Positions 11,801 through 26,800 of a DNA stretch of 64,000 bases are shown here, piece after piece. Location of the stretch: the NCBI GenBank assembly GCA_009869945.1, contig WIXG01000082.1, positions 124,001 to 188,000 of the forward strand, read 5' to 3'. The notes below the pieces were generated by a model. The model worked only from the letters and a program-made list of their open reading frames with translations. It was not told the origin of the DNA and did not search any database. Source of the stretch: Mesaphorura yosii (taxonomy: Eukaryota; Arthropoda; Collembola; Poduromorpha; Tullbergiidae). Within the stretch, counting starts at the first letter, position 1. Every line of letters starts with the position of its first letter. The translations under genes and the position numbers were made by a program.

Positions 11801-14800
11801 GCATTTATGCATCCAGGCTCAAAAAAGGAACCCGCCGACAGCCCGGAACTCCATGGAAAATCGTATTCGAAGGTCTGGTGTGTATTCGCTAAAAATCATA
11901 TAAAATTTAAGTACGCGGTTCAACAAGCGCGCTTTGATTTTTAAGAAAATAAAATCTCATATTTATTGCTAGGATTTTGGGATGAGAAGCTCTCAATGGG
12001 AGATTTCTCGTAAACCTCAACAAAGCAATGGAGAGAGGATCAGCATAAGAGCCAGCCACGCGTTCTAGTGAGCCATTATCAATTTTATTATAATACTTGT
12101 ATACGATTATGTAATGAAAAGCCAGGAGAATGGCCCGCAACAGCGACCGTAAACTTTCACAAAATGAAATTGCGTTTGAAGTCAACGACTGCGATGCGAT
12201 GAGAAAAAGCTTTGCCAATTTCCTATCTTACACAAAGCATGTTGCCTTTATCGATTCTGACAGGAGTCACATTTCTTCCTGAAACGATGAATACTTTTGA
12301 AGGGCCGATATTGCTTTTGACCTAAGTCTTGCTAAAGTGCCAGGACAGCGATTGAAACACTTCGAGGCCTCGACGCCCGTCCTTTGTCTATCGTTAATTT
12401 AATCCGAAAACATTCAAATTGCTTATGGCAGGACAGAGCCTGAATCATTCTGTGACACATTGCCCGCCAGGAATTCGTTAATCTATCTCGACTAGTCTCA
12501 AAGATTCTATACGGCGATTTTAGTCGGGAGAGAGATGAAAGCTTGCGCCTTGTGCCACACAGCATTGAAGGGCAAACGGAATCGGTGCCAAAAGTATCCG
12601 CGCTCTGCGCTTCATATTCGACCGATACAAGAAGCAAAAGTGAAAGTTACAAATGAGAAAAGGAAATAATGGGTTAGAAATATAAAAAGTAATTTATCTC
12701 ACAACAACGCGATATTTCTATTACTGACTATGGCCACGAAGCACATTAAGGCCGGCGATGACGGAGGAAATTGTATTGTATATTATTATTTTGGTCTGGC
12801 ACAATAACGTTGACTTTCACTCTCGCCTCTCGGATCCTTGTCCTAATCTATAAATACATAAATAACGCATTTAGTGAACGAACCTTCATAGAACTCAGGC
12901 CTTTCTTCACGGAAATTATGATGAAGCATCGAGACGTCCGCTCCACCAGACTGGTGTAATTGAGGTATCTGAGCAAAAATTCGGCGTAATGTGTTAACGC
13001 ATAGCATGAACCTATTACGGCCACAGTCACATATTTAGTTAGCTCACCAAATTCAACCACAAAGCCATCTTGTGACCTCGGTAATGACTCCGCATCCTGG
13101 GTTCTGCATTCCCTGCAACAATACGAGACAAGAGCGCTGATAAAAATGTGAAAGAGACACTTTTATTTACGGCATTGGTACACAAGTGAAGAGTGCGAGG
13201 CATTATGAAGAATTCGTCAAAGATGATGCAACAGAAGTTGAGAAGGCATCGATTGAAAGCAGAAATTGTGCACAATAGATTTTATACGTAATATCACATT
13301 ATTATATTAAAGGCTTTTGCTTTTAGGTGTTCACTTTGACTTTCCTCTATCTTCGGCTCAATTCATTGTCAACAAAGTTGACTTTCTAAGTTTTCTATCT
13401 GAGACGGTGGAGGGTGAGATCAAACAGAAGCGACTTATCCTTAAATCCCTTTGATAACACTGCGTTGATGTAAAATTCCTTCGCCAATATTCATACAAGC
13501 AAGCCACGAGTGTATTCCGGCAACTAACGAAGCCTAGCTCGTAAGTGTCGCATTATATGCGGAGGTTTTCTTTGCACGTGCATACGACATTCTCAAAGCG
13601 CAGACAAGGCAATACGGTTGAAAATAAGCCCTCAATTGAATTGCCTTTGCTAAAGGCTGGCGTTTGGTGCGGGTCTGCAGTAGAGAAAAAGTTGAACTCA
13701 CCAATTTCAAGATACAGTTGGTTTATTGGGTCGTAAGAGTCCCAGAACGGCGGCTGAGTGTCTTCAATCGATGAAGATCCTTCAAAGCCGCTGTTCGGGT
13801 CGCTGAAGTAAAAGAAAATAAAAGAATTTCACGTTTCAACGTCTCGTCTCCTATAACCGTACGGCCACAAATTAAAATTTTAGTGTTACGGAGAATTAGC
13901 ACTTACCCGGATGTAATAAAATTGGTCAAATAATGAAGCAAAGTTGTGGCAACTTTCTTATCACTTGTAGAAAAGGACGGAATTAAAGGTTCCTTGTGGT
14001 TCTCTGACTTCACGATTGGCTGGCCGAGAGAAAAGTCGAGCAGGTCTTCACTGATGCTCCCAATTCTCTATAGTGCGTGCAACAAGACCTCCGTTAGCCT
14101 AATTCTCACATGCGTGGCTTTAAATGTTCACTTTCGTGCGTGTTTCCTTACGTGAGGGTAGACCGAGTGATCGGACTCGTACTGAAAGTGAAAGAAGTAT
14201 GTCTTGCCCTTCGACTTGTGGGCGTGCATCGACGTGACCTGAAGGAGTGGTGCCACCGAAAGCCCGTCACTTAAAATGTTTAGAATTGAGTCACGAACGT
14301 CAATAAAATCTTTTCTTGGTTTTTCCCAGTCTGTATACTCATTCTTGATTGTTGAGAAAATTTCATTAAGATGGAAGACAAAGATATTTCGCACTAAAGT
14401 TCGCAGAATACGATCACGCTTAGACTCTTGAAGCCCATCTTCAATATCCTCCGAGTTGAGCTCACTAAATGCTTCAATGGACGCTGTGCCGATGACCAGC
14501 GGAATTTTTGAGAAATGGTCTGTCGAGTCTTGTTTCATTTCGGGTACAAAGTCGGTTTTAACTACTGTATTGTCAATGAGTGGCCCAAACCTTGAACTGA
14601 ATCTGGGATGAAGTAGCAGCTGATTAACACCATCCAAGAACTCAGTTAATGGAATGTCACGCAGACAAGGAGCAAGATCACGTATTTCATTAGCGAGGCC
14701 ACCGCTACTTGCACTGCCAGAACCACCACCACCGCTGCTGGTTCTTATATGATCATTAATATCGAATGAAACATGACCACCACCTAATTTATCACTTTCA

Positions 14801-17800
14801 CTTGCACTGGCACCAGAAATACTCCCACTTGCTCCTCTCGGCAGTGACGACGAGTGTGAAGACAAAGAAGGTGATAGCACAGCATGGAGATTACTCTTAT
14901 CACTAACACACTTGAAAAATTGAGCTAATTTCCGCACGTTCCCCTTCGAGTGCTTTTGAATGGCTGACGGAGAAAGCGACGATCCACTGAGGAGGATTAC
15001 GCGATGAAATAACTCTGCGAAATGACAGGACACAAATTAAAATGGACAAATCACTTTAAAATATTGAAAGGGCTCGAATTCGCCGGCTGAATGAAATGAA
15101 TGCTTGCCTGTGGCTACCGGTGCCAGCATTAGAAAATTTGCAAGCACAGCTCCAGTCTTGTGCCCCAAGAGAGTCACTGAAATATATACAGAAAGTATTA
15201 CGACATTCATTATAATAGTATTGAATTGTGTTATACTTTCGTATGGCTTCGAAAAGTTCACACTCAGCCACTCAGGTAGTTTCATATGCGTATGTGAACG
15301 TCTCATACAGTTCGGAAACCTTTGCTTTTACTTGTGCAATCAAGCAGTCGAATCGAAAGGACTTGCAATTTTTATGTTGACTTGTTCTTACCAGGAGTAT
15401 AAGAATCCCATTCTGAATGTTCATTACACAAAATCAAGATCAGGAAGTTACTGTTGCCAGCAATCTAAGCGTTAGTATAGCACAAACGCCAGAGGATCAA
15501 TTAGATCACACTGTCGAGTATGTTATCCGGCACTCAAAACATCTCATAATGCATCCAGCGTGAGGATGGCGCGACGTAAACCAGAATTGTATCAAGGGTT
15601 CGAGGTCAAACGACGACTGAAAACAGTGAAAGCAGAGAAAGCAGAAGAAACAGCGGGCAGCCACCGACATTTCTGTGCAAGTTCCCGTTATGTAATGCTG
15701 CATTTTACTCTCTGACGAATCTTCAAAATCACGAAAGTGGTCCCAAGCAGTAAGTTGCCTTATTTGTGTTCAAATTTTCAAGCTACAAAGTTTTGCTTTC
15801 TATTTGCAGGAGAAGGAAAACCAATGCTTCGTCATATCTCAAAACATTGGAGAACCGATTCAGCATAAACCCGCAGTAGATTCTCAAAAGAGTAACACGC
15901 CGTCTGAAGGCATGCCAGCGTACATAATGATCTGGAGAAAGTTTTCAAGTCTGTCGAGTCAGGTGTCATATTGTATTTATTTCGTTGCTATCGTGGAAAA
16001 AGCCGCCAAAGACGTTGGGTTGCTACAATACATTAGGACTGTGATTGGCAACCCAAAAGGAGTAATCACTGTTTATGTTGGATAGCATACAGATCGTCAA
16101 CGCCTAACTCACAGCATCGAAGCTGACCACGAAAGTAGGAAATCTAGCGCCATTCTTGAGGAATGCCTATCAGGGAATGAGATTACATTTGAAGTAGCCA
16201 GACAGCATCATCAAGTTAAAGAAGAAATGGAACAAGAGGAAGCCTTCTGACAGGTAAACCGAGACGACGAGTGTTTGGTGCTGGTTATGGTGAGATAATC
16301 AGCTACTGTTTTGTTAAAATTTCAGCTCGTTGGTGATATTCGTGTAGTATGCAAAGATAGTTCTACTACGGCGCAGTGGAGATGGATCAACAAGAGAATT
16401 GAGTTGTCAGCCATGTCAAAATTCACCACCAAACATCGTGATGACGCTTATAAATTAGCAGTTACTAACTATCCACTGATTTGTGTTAAAGAAGGATGTG
16501 ATTTAGTTCATAATAGACTTGATTCGAAATATCACAAGATGTTTTATGGTAAATTTCATTCATTCAAAGTTCGAGAGAATGATATTATGCCCGTTATTCA
16601 ATGTCAAGAATAAAGAGTAGGCAAACCTGAGTTGACATCAGCACCAAAAGCACCGCCATTTTCATGGATCCAATTTAAGGCCGCAACTATATCCATAATG
16701 GCAAAATTCCCTTGCTGACTGCTTGTTTGTAGGAAACCTGTAAGTTCAAAAAACAAATACATGCCAGTGTTAGAAATTCGCAATATCGAGAAACGAAACG
16801 TCTGCTTCGAGTTTCGACTTCGCCGTACGTCACCTCGCACAAGACGCAGCGGGTCGGGTGAAACCGGAACATAGACAAAACTTGCGGGCGCGGAATTTTA
16901 TGTCTTCTCATATGTTGGCATTACTTTCATGTTGATTTATGATGTCTTATCTGTACAAAGGCACCAGACACCCGCTCGGGCGCTCGGAGCATCTCCGCAT
17001 TCGCATTTCCCATCAGCCAAACCGTACCAGTTTAGATCTAAAAATGCTTCGAGGAAGAGCGCATTTATTACGGCATGTTTGACATGTAGCTTGCTTTATT
17101 ACTTACATTAACGACTTAAAGTTAATTTATGAGAGGAATAAAGCAACAAAATAGAAACAAATAACGACCAACACAAGATGGCTGAACACTTAAAACCCAA
17201 TTAGGACATATTAATTTGTATGGGAGAGTCGTTACGTGCTAACCAGAAGAGAGGAATTAAAAGGCCGTAAGAGGGTAACGCACGTATTAATGGCCTCAGT
17301 TAACTCTCAAGAACCACGGACACCGCTCGTTGATTTAAGGAGTTGTCTATTATGAAATGAAGTGCGTCTCGCAAAACAATGAAAGCAATAACTAAATACA
17401 GGATGCAATGAAAAAGTTCTTAAAGGTGTTCCGTTGCAAGAAAGAAATAAGAAAGTTAGAAAATTAAGAACAGCTAACGCATTTTTACAGACGTGAATTG
17501 TTTAGTTGGATAATTTTAATTTTCTTCCTAGAATCCATAAAGATTCGCATTCGCATAGTTGCTGACTTCTCTTTTCGAATTGCGCAGGAGGAAAGTTATA
17601 TTTGCCTTTCAAATTAGAAAATAACGAGAACGGGAAAACTTTCTATACTTCTTTCGACTTTTGAAACTGAAGAAGCATGACATGAAGGGAATGCGTGGAA
17701 GGATTTCGCATCTTTAAAGTGTATGAGTTGTGTGACGCTACGGCGGTTAATTTTTTATACGTGTGCCATTGCGTTGTGTGAAATTTGCAGTGCTTGCTTA

Positions 17801-20800
17801 AAGAAGAATGGTAATGGCAAACGGAAAGTGTAATTACGTAATTCGACATGATTTGTGCTCGCATCGGTTGACCTGAATAAGTTTCAGCGATTAGCTGCAG
17901 CCAGCCAAGTTTTATCTAAATACTTGAAACCTTTTCGTGTTGAGACTCGCTTCAGTTGCTAACCTTTTGTGAAGGACTCAGAATTTTTTCAGTGTGCATT
18001 CCGTGAATCTTTGCAATTATGGAAGCTCTTGAATACAAACATAAAGCTGGCCAAAACAAAATTCATGTACCTTATGTTTTCTAATTATGTTTCATCAGCT
18101 GGTGCTGCTATTATTGTTCCCATGAAGGAAATTATGAGCGGTAATAATTGCATTTGTTGCCCTCTCCATTACGCTCGCTTTACCTGCACACTCGCATTCA
18201 TTACCTGAAAACATGTTTGAAATCCTGAGCTCCTCCGCTCTCGTCTCGTCCCCACTCGAACATTTACATGGACTGAGGTTCGTTGAAATGAAGAAAGTTG
18301 TTTTCCTCTTAAAACTCATTTATGCCACGAACAAGTGTTCGCTCGACTATTACTCTTATTTTATACTCCTCTTACACGCGTAGAGATTCCACAAGGAGTA
18401 CGCACTTGAGTTGGTCGTTACAGACACGAATGCGACTGCAACCAAGCATTTTTGAATATCTGCAGGCATAACTTGGAGACAGGGCGTTCGTACCAGAGCG
18501 GGGAGGAGACTTCTTCGCTTAATCATGTCTGAGTGCAGTGACTAAAAATATTTTCCTTCGCTGTGTACACTTTTTGGCGAGGTCTCCGGTCTCCTCGTAC
18601 ATATTGCATTTGCAGGAGTACTAATTAATGTAGGAGTACAGAGGCTTGGCATGGTGTGGCTCATGCTCCTGCTCGCCGCTCACTTGACTTCTCCTTCGGA
18701 GAAAGCGAAGAGAAAAAGTTAGTAAAAAAACAACTTAAAAGAGCAGTAAAATTCTCCGAATTTCTTCCTACAACTACGAACTTCACAACTTTTTTACTGC
18801 ATTTTTACTACTCCGCATCTTCATAATATACGGAATGCTTTCGTGCCACGTACAGAGTACTGGATCACATTAATCGAATCCATGTCATGTTCGAGTGATA
18901 AAAGAAGCGGTGCCACGAACTCACTCAAGAAACTCAAGATGCACATGCTAGCTTTCACTTTAGGCTTTTTCTCAGGCATCGATTGTGCAGGGCAGATAAG
19001 TTGTAGAATATGGAATATGGAGATTGACATGAATACAAATTGCAAAACGTGAAGTACCTTAATCAAATCAGCATTCAATTTATTCATCAGTACCCGACAC
19101 ATCCTCAATTTCCACTTAATTTACTGCTGGCGAGTCTAGTCGCAGTAGTTAAAATCAGGAAATGAAATTTCACTCGTTTAGCTATGCTAATTTCTCGTAT
19201 AGTAATTAATTCTTTCCAGCCCTGGACAAGCCTGCTGCCTGTTTTCGAACACATTCGAATTTGCATAGCACACATAGCTCAGACCTTTCGGCTAATCAGG
19301 AAATATGTACACTTTGGCTCTGGTCACCTCTCGAAAATCCTGACCACTTAAACTGTGGATTTTAATTGTGCTCTTTTCGTTTCTCGTAACCTAATCAGCT
19401 TCGCTTGCACTCTCTTCATTAGTGCTTCAAAGTTTCTCTTGACTCCGGTGCAACGATCAAGAGCGGGTTTATAATGTACAAGTCATGTTAGCCCACTTCA
19501 TCTTTCTCATTGAGTACACATGACAAATGCGTTGTCACAATCTTCAGTCATGTGGCCCATGCCCTCATGCTAAGATTAATGCATTTTCGTTCTGTTCGCG
19601 GTCTCGTGTGATGGCATGGGCCTGGTTTTGAAATTTCCGAATAATAAATTTCAGGTTGGACGAAATTTCCATATGTAAACAGACGTTTGTGTTTGTAAGT
19701 AAAAGAACAATCTGTCTGAGTCTAGTCACAGCGTTGTACCGCAAAATGTTCATCCCTAATCATCCAGTGCTCTACACGACACAAGGTGCAAGTACTTAAC
19801 TGGAACGAACGGAATTCACGATGGAGGACCTTAAGCATTGAACAAGAGCAACAGAAAATGGCAGCCAAGGCATCTTTATAGGATACAAACAGGATTCAAA
19901 TGCTTACTCGAATGACACACACGACCAAGAAGAAGATTCAGTCACAGCAAGGCCTTTGAACATTTGCAGAGCTCCGACCGAATTAATCAAGAAACAAATC
20001 CAAGCTAGCCTAAATCTGTCATGCGTGTACTCAATTGACTTGGTTCATTCACTACGTACACAATAACTCACGATGCGAAACTGCGCACGTGGTATTAGAC
20101 CAAACGTGAGTTTGAAAATAGAAATTGCCAAGCTGCTGACACACTTTCCTAAAGTTGTGTTTATGTTAATCCCGCAATCCGGGCAGATTTCCGAAAGAAT
20201 GGAATTTCTCACGCAACCATGAAATGAAAAAGAGGAAGGAAAGTTTTGCAATATAAAATTAAATCAATTTCGAATTTCCGGACGCCCTGCCTTCCTTCTT
20301 TTGGCCCGAGAAACTCCTCACCTTAAAAAATTCAAATTATTTCTCAGGAATTGCCTCGCAAATTATGAACTGGAGCATGCATAATAGCGTTCGGTAAAGA
20401 TTGGAGGTGCAGAGAATAAAGAAAGAATAGAAGAAAGAATCGGAAAACAACTCAGTGAAAATTACTTCCAGGCGGGTGAGATGAATGTACTGCGCACTGG
20501 TGCATTTGCATTTTGAATTTCATCGTAGCTCGTTAAGTTAAAATTACATTTTATATTCTTCTCCTTGAACATGGTGTCACTTACCAAGCACGCCGAGTCG
20601 ATAGTTCAATGTGACCACCATGACTTGTCCGATACTCGCCAGTGCTGACCCATCCACCGTGCTGCCAGACCCCCATTCGAAACTATCACCTTGGAGAATG
20701 ACAACAATGGCCAGCCCAGTTCCATTACCACCTTTATCACTTGAGCCGCTGAAACCACGATTCTTCGCTCGGGCAGCAGCATCTGCGAACAAAGAATAGA

Positions 20801-23800
20801 AATCATTGAGCTCCACAAATACGAATACTCAATAAAAGTGATTCGTTCCAATTCCACTTGATAATTCTTTCGACTAACTGACGTGACTTGCTGGTTACAT
20901 TTATGCTGTAACAAAAGGCCCATGCACAGGTTCATACTTTTGATGGGACGGCATTTCACATTTGTGGTTCCACAATACAAATTATTGAACAGATGACGTT
21001 CGCGTCACGACATTACTTATGCATGACAGCTGCGCGCATATGATGCCCTATTTTCCCCAGTGAATTCGTGGGATCGAGTTTCCTCTGTAGATTTATGAAA
21101 TAAAAACTGGGGAAGACACAAAGTTTAATCTCTTTGTTGTTCTTGAAGGAATTCAGATTACAAAGAAATCTCTTTCTTTTGTATTTTATATCATTTGAAT
21201 TTCTACCATCTGCAGACAACCTGAAATTGAAATGTAATATTATAGCGCAAGTCTGTAAGTGTAGCTGCTGGCTGACATTCTTCCGTGCTTTCTCCGCCGT
21301 GCTCCACTCTCGCTTAAACGCCTAGACTGGACGAGGACGGAGCGCTATTGAAGGAGCAAAAAATCTTTTTTTTATGTGTCTCGCATAAAAATAGAGACCT
21401 ACGTCACGTTTTTTGCCATTGCCTGGGAATATTTATGCGTGATTCCTGTTACAGTTAAATTATTGTCCATTCCACCGTCTTTCATCTTTTTATTACGGCG
21501 TTTTTGCTGCCCCGCCACTCTCACTTTCACCAGCGAGTGTTCCCTCGCATTTGTGCGCATCCACATTTTGACGGGGCTCAGGACTGGATTACGACCAGTA
21601 GCACCCAGCTCAATGTGTCACAAAAAAAGAAATGTATATTGCAGAGCACACACGCGTATGTGGACAGCCAGAAGTTGAACGGACAACTTGGAGCTTGGCA
21701 TAAGACTGGATGCTGTCCTGTCCTTAATCAGGTTTCGTCACACTCTGCCGAGCAACCACCGCCGTACAAAATGTTTGAATTTGAATTTATTTAAATACAT
21801 GGGATGGATTTGGAGCTTGGTTCTGCGTCCCAACGAACGAGTTTAATCGTGCGTGAAATCTGAAAGGATTCACAAAGTTCTGAGCCCCTTACAACTCGGA
21901 AACCTTGTCATAAGAAGACTGAACTTTATGCGGTGCTGAAATGCATAAAATATAATCCACAATTTTCATTAATTTCTTTCGCATATGTACAAATGCAAGT
22001 CCAACAGCGGTTGGAAATTTATTCCAGTCGAATTAATTTGCTGGCACTGAAGGGCTGGACAACCGATAGAAGTAGACGGGACGAGATTAACCACGAGTTT
22101 AACTCACGCAATCAAAATATGCATAACGGCTAAACGCTGCCAGTTATCAGACGGTCAACTCAAACTTCACTCGGATCGCAGGAATTTGTTCGGCTTGAAT
22201 TGGCTCAGACGTGTACAGAGAGGCCACATGAATTTGGATGCATAATGCATCTTTTAGTACAAAATTGTTTCAATGGATTCCAATGTGAACTGGGCGCCAA
22301 ATGAGCTGGTCGAGTGTTCGACTGTGATATCTCATATTTTCACACAGGCCTATGCATAAAGTAATTTTTCTTTGTCCTGACTTCCCAAAAATTTCTATTT
22401 CATGCACAAAATGTAAGGGTTGCAATGCTTCGAATAATAGTAGTCGTTTAAAATGTAGCCGAAATTGGATGTTGAGAGTGAGCGTGGTCCCGGTCTCGAG
22501 TCTATCATGAGTCCGAGGCTGAGGCTGTGAGTTTTACTCAGCATCCAAAAGAATTCTGAGTCTGAGCCCGCCGACTTGCCTACTAATGTAAAATTGATTT
22601 TTCCTTTCTCCATTTACCAAACCTCTCTCAAGCGCAAAGCGTGGAGAAAGTTCTTGCTGACTGCCTTTCTCGTGCCTTGCCTTGCGTGCTAGCAGCAAAT
22701 GATGAAAGTTTACAATCAAAAGTGTACATGAATTGTAGAATCCGTCCTCTTCGCCGTCGTCATCGGCGGGGAACTTGCAAAAAGTAGTCAACAGTAGTAA
22801 AAGTAGTCGGATACGACGAAAGTATGGCAGGCAGGAAGGCAGTCACAACATGGGCACGAGGAGAGAGATCATAGCCCTCTCGTCTCGAAATGCTTTCTCC
22901 ATCTCCTTCGCCACTCCACCATTTACATTCACGTTGTAGCCTTTGCCATTTGCATTCTAGCGGTACGTCACTCATTCTAGCAGACAACGTTTAGAAATTA
23001 CATCACGTATGTGTACATAATGTTCAATCCAAGTACGAACGCAGTGTAATTTAACAAGACTTACTGCCGGATCTCGAGTAATACCCCGCATAAGTAAGGC
23101 TTTGGCTTTGCATGCCATTTCGCAGCGGAACTTGTCGAAAAATCAGGACCAGAATCTTGAGAGGCACTCATTAAAGTGAAAGGGCTTATAAATGCCTACT
23201 GGCACTAGACAACGTACCTTCGGTGGCACGCATTCATTGGCGAAAGAGATCATTGTAGCAAAACATCCATGTCACCGTACACGTTAAATAATACGAGATC
23301 ATAATGAATTGGTCTCGTCTGCAATTTATTACGGAATCTCCTCAGCACACAAGATCAAATGAAAAATAATCAGCTGATATATTAACAAAGATATGATGCT
23401 TCTATTGTTTTAAGTGACATGGCACAGTAACTAATGAAAGGTATACAAAAGGAAAAGGGTTTGCAATATTAGGATGATTCATTCCATACATATTGACAGG
23501 TTTTCCTTCCAACACAGCATAGACTGCCACCGACTCTTATAAAGAAAATATTCTTTACCTTCCGCCTTCCATGACTTATTTGAGGATCACTGGCTTTGAT
23601 GTCCTGATAAAAAGACGACGTTTGCACTTGAAGCACTCAGATCTCTTTGAAGTTTAGTTTTGTAAATAGAGCCGAAGATCAAATTTGCTGCTAACAAATT
23701 CCGGTGATTAGAGATTGATCGGGCTGGCGATGGGACAGGAATGGCTAATTTAATTTTCTTAAACGATCCTATACTTGTCAAGCTCTTTGTCGGGCGAAGT

Positions 23801-26800
23801 TTTTAATAAAGCGCAGACTGGATGCAGACGGAGGCAGTGAAATGACGTGTGAAGCTAAATTGGAGATTTCAGATCCAATCATGACGGGTAATTTCATTTT
23901 TGGATACCAAGAAACGGATCCACAATCTCTTCGCTTTGCAGAGGTTTCTTAACTTGACACAGAGGCTGTCGGCAGGCAGTGTACAAAAGTAATTGAAATA
24001 GGTTTCCACTCCTTGGACTCTCTGGTCTTGGGACGAGTGAAAGTAAATGAGAAAATAGTTGAAAAGTTGGCTAATGAGTTCAAAATCAAAACATACGGCT
24101 TCACATTTGGATGGTTGAGTGAAACGAGAAAATGAAAAGATACACTCGCGGAGTGCAAGTTCCGTTTACTCAGGACAGGGTGTTCTCCTTTCCTAAACAG
24201 ACAGACTGACTGAAGATTGAGTGCAAATGAAGAAGAGGAGACAAAACAATTTGAGTCAGTCAGAAAGTAGGATCCTTGAAAGAGAAACGAAATGAGACAG
24301 AAATGAGAAGAGGATATGTACAGCTAGAACGAGGGCGCACTACATAGCGAGAACTTGATGAATCTTCACAATATAGCTTGACATTTTCTCCTATCGACGC
24401 CTTTCCCTTGGTCTTAAAGCCAGCCTGCAGTTCTTGAGAGCTAGCGCATGATTCCACGAAACTATTTCCGTGAAAAAGAAAGCTGGCAAGTTGTAGATTC
24501 TTTTCCTTGCCCGGCTCCGTCTTTCATTCAAGATTTCAATTAAATTGGATTAGAATGGTTACATTATTATGAAATAAAATTACATTTATAGCACAGCGCC
24601 CGGCTTGTTCCCTCATTTCGTGAAACTGATTTTGTCTCTGTCGTGTGAGATTCTATTTTCCTTTTCTCTTCTTGAAATAATAACGAAAACTTAATGGAAT
24701 GAAAGAAAATCTTAAATTATTCTTCCCACGAAGCATAGAACAGTGAAAGCATAGCGTTATCCAGCACAGGCAATATGCTAGCGCTTTGTGATTTTCCTTC
24801 TTGGACGAGGTACTGAGAATTTGACGACCGGAAAAGGCAAAGCCTCATTTCATTCACAACACATAATTTTGTGACCGGAAAAAAATAGTCTAGTCGAATT
24901 TGTTGCAGAGATTTAATTTGGTTTAATGAGCATTATTAATGAGAAGCACAAGAAACTACACACGGACGGCCCACGTGTTCATGTTCTTGTGTTTTGTCTA
25001 ACTGCAAACCGCACTATTGACGTGTGCTTCTGTCATTTTTTATTCAATTTTAAACCAAATCCAGTTTCTTTCAATGTGTCATTGTTTCCATCTTTCCTTT
25101 CAAATTTCATCTCTGTGGAATGCGAGGATGGATGAATAAATTTCCTCAGGTGAGCCGAGCAAAAATTGGGATCCATTTTTCTCGAGTGACAGATCAAAAT
25201 TGAAAATCTGATTACGACTCGTTCAAACGAGCAAGTATTAAATCATCCACCCACACGTCACATGCGGGTCAAAACTGTTCTTAATCACACGATGGCCCGC
25301 AGCTCAAGCTCACAACTCAAGGCTAGAGGCTCTTGCAGGAAAGTTTGAGTTTTGTCCTGAGGAATGATGCAATTTTTTGACAAGCAGAAAATTGGTTCAA
25401 TTTTCTATTTCTTTCCCTGCCTGCTCTGGAAGTCAACCTGCAACCAACTTGTGGCTGTGGGTTATTGTGATGTGCCGCGCAGGCAAGCAAGCATAGTGTA
25501 GCCATTCTATACACAGATCTTTCCACGATTCGTCGCTGATGCGATTTTCTAAATCCCAGTCGCGACGTCCCGGCAATACTGCACTGCACGGTACGATATT
25601 CTATTCTACGGCATGTCTTATCATCGGCATTATTCAAGTACCTTCGCGTGAGGCCGCCATGCCGCGTGTATTTATTCGAATTGAATTACGAACATATAAA
25701 AAGGCAATTTAGTCCGAGCTCATGCCAGAGCGGAGGAGAAAGGAGAAAATCGACATCAACGACAACGACGAGTTTAAGTTGGATTTCATCTAAAAGACTT
25801 TCAGTACATGCTGCAATTCGTTCCTTCAATACATTCAGAATACACTGTATGAGAGACGTCGAGTACGTCAAAGGCAGGGAATCAAATAGGACGATTTACC
25901 TTTTCATTTATACGCCAATACCTTCAGGTCGTTCGTCTCGAACGAGCACAACCCACGGTTTGGAAACGGATATTTGAGCCTGGGTGTGCAAACCGAATAT
26001 GAACGAGACAAATGTTGTTTTTGAATGGTACGGATGACTAGGTAAAGAAAGAGAGAAAGTTAAGGAATGACATGTAAAAGAAGACAGCGACAGAATGGAA
26101 TTGAAAGAAGAAGTACGAAAGAATCACCACGTTCAGATAACACAACAAAAACTTTTCTTTCGTGCGTATTTCTCCACGGAACGCGGCTTGAGTTTCTATA
26201 CTAATATGAAAATAATACACAACAACTTGGGAATACTCCGAGATAACTTGGACAAATCTGTGCAACAATGGCAGACAGCCTCAGCAACTTTGAAATTGAT
26301 AACTAAAGAGTATTTCTTTTCGTTCGACAACCGAATACTCCCAACTATAGTCTCTACTGCTTTTGGTCGAAAACTTCTCTGATGTTGATATCAATTCCCA
26401 AATACCCGAGTCTGCAGGTTCTGCAAACTGTTCAAAATTCACAGCGATTTACTGCTTCATTAATATCTCTCTCTTCATGCGAATTATGTTCCGCAATAAT
26501 AATCAAGAGCGAGACATTTACGGAGCAAATCAGTGCCTGTTTGATTTCCTGTGCTCACTCATGCATACCAAGACAGACTCAGGACTTTCTGGCTCGCCCG
26601 CTCGCATTTGCTCGGTCTTGGAAATCTGGATCTGCAGTCTCTGTAGAGTAGAAAAGTAGAATTGTCTTCTGCTGGCAGACAAAAGGCGGTATTTCGATAA
26701 TTCAGCCTCCCGACACGAACCAGCAGGTGTTTACTGCATTATGGTTTTCAGACTTCCCGTCTTAATAAGAATATTTCTCTCATGAACCCAGCCATGAACT

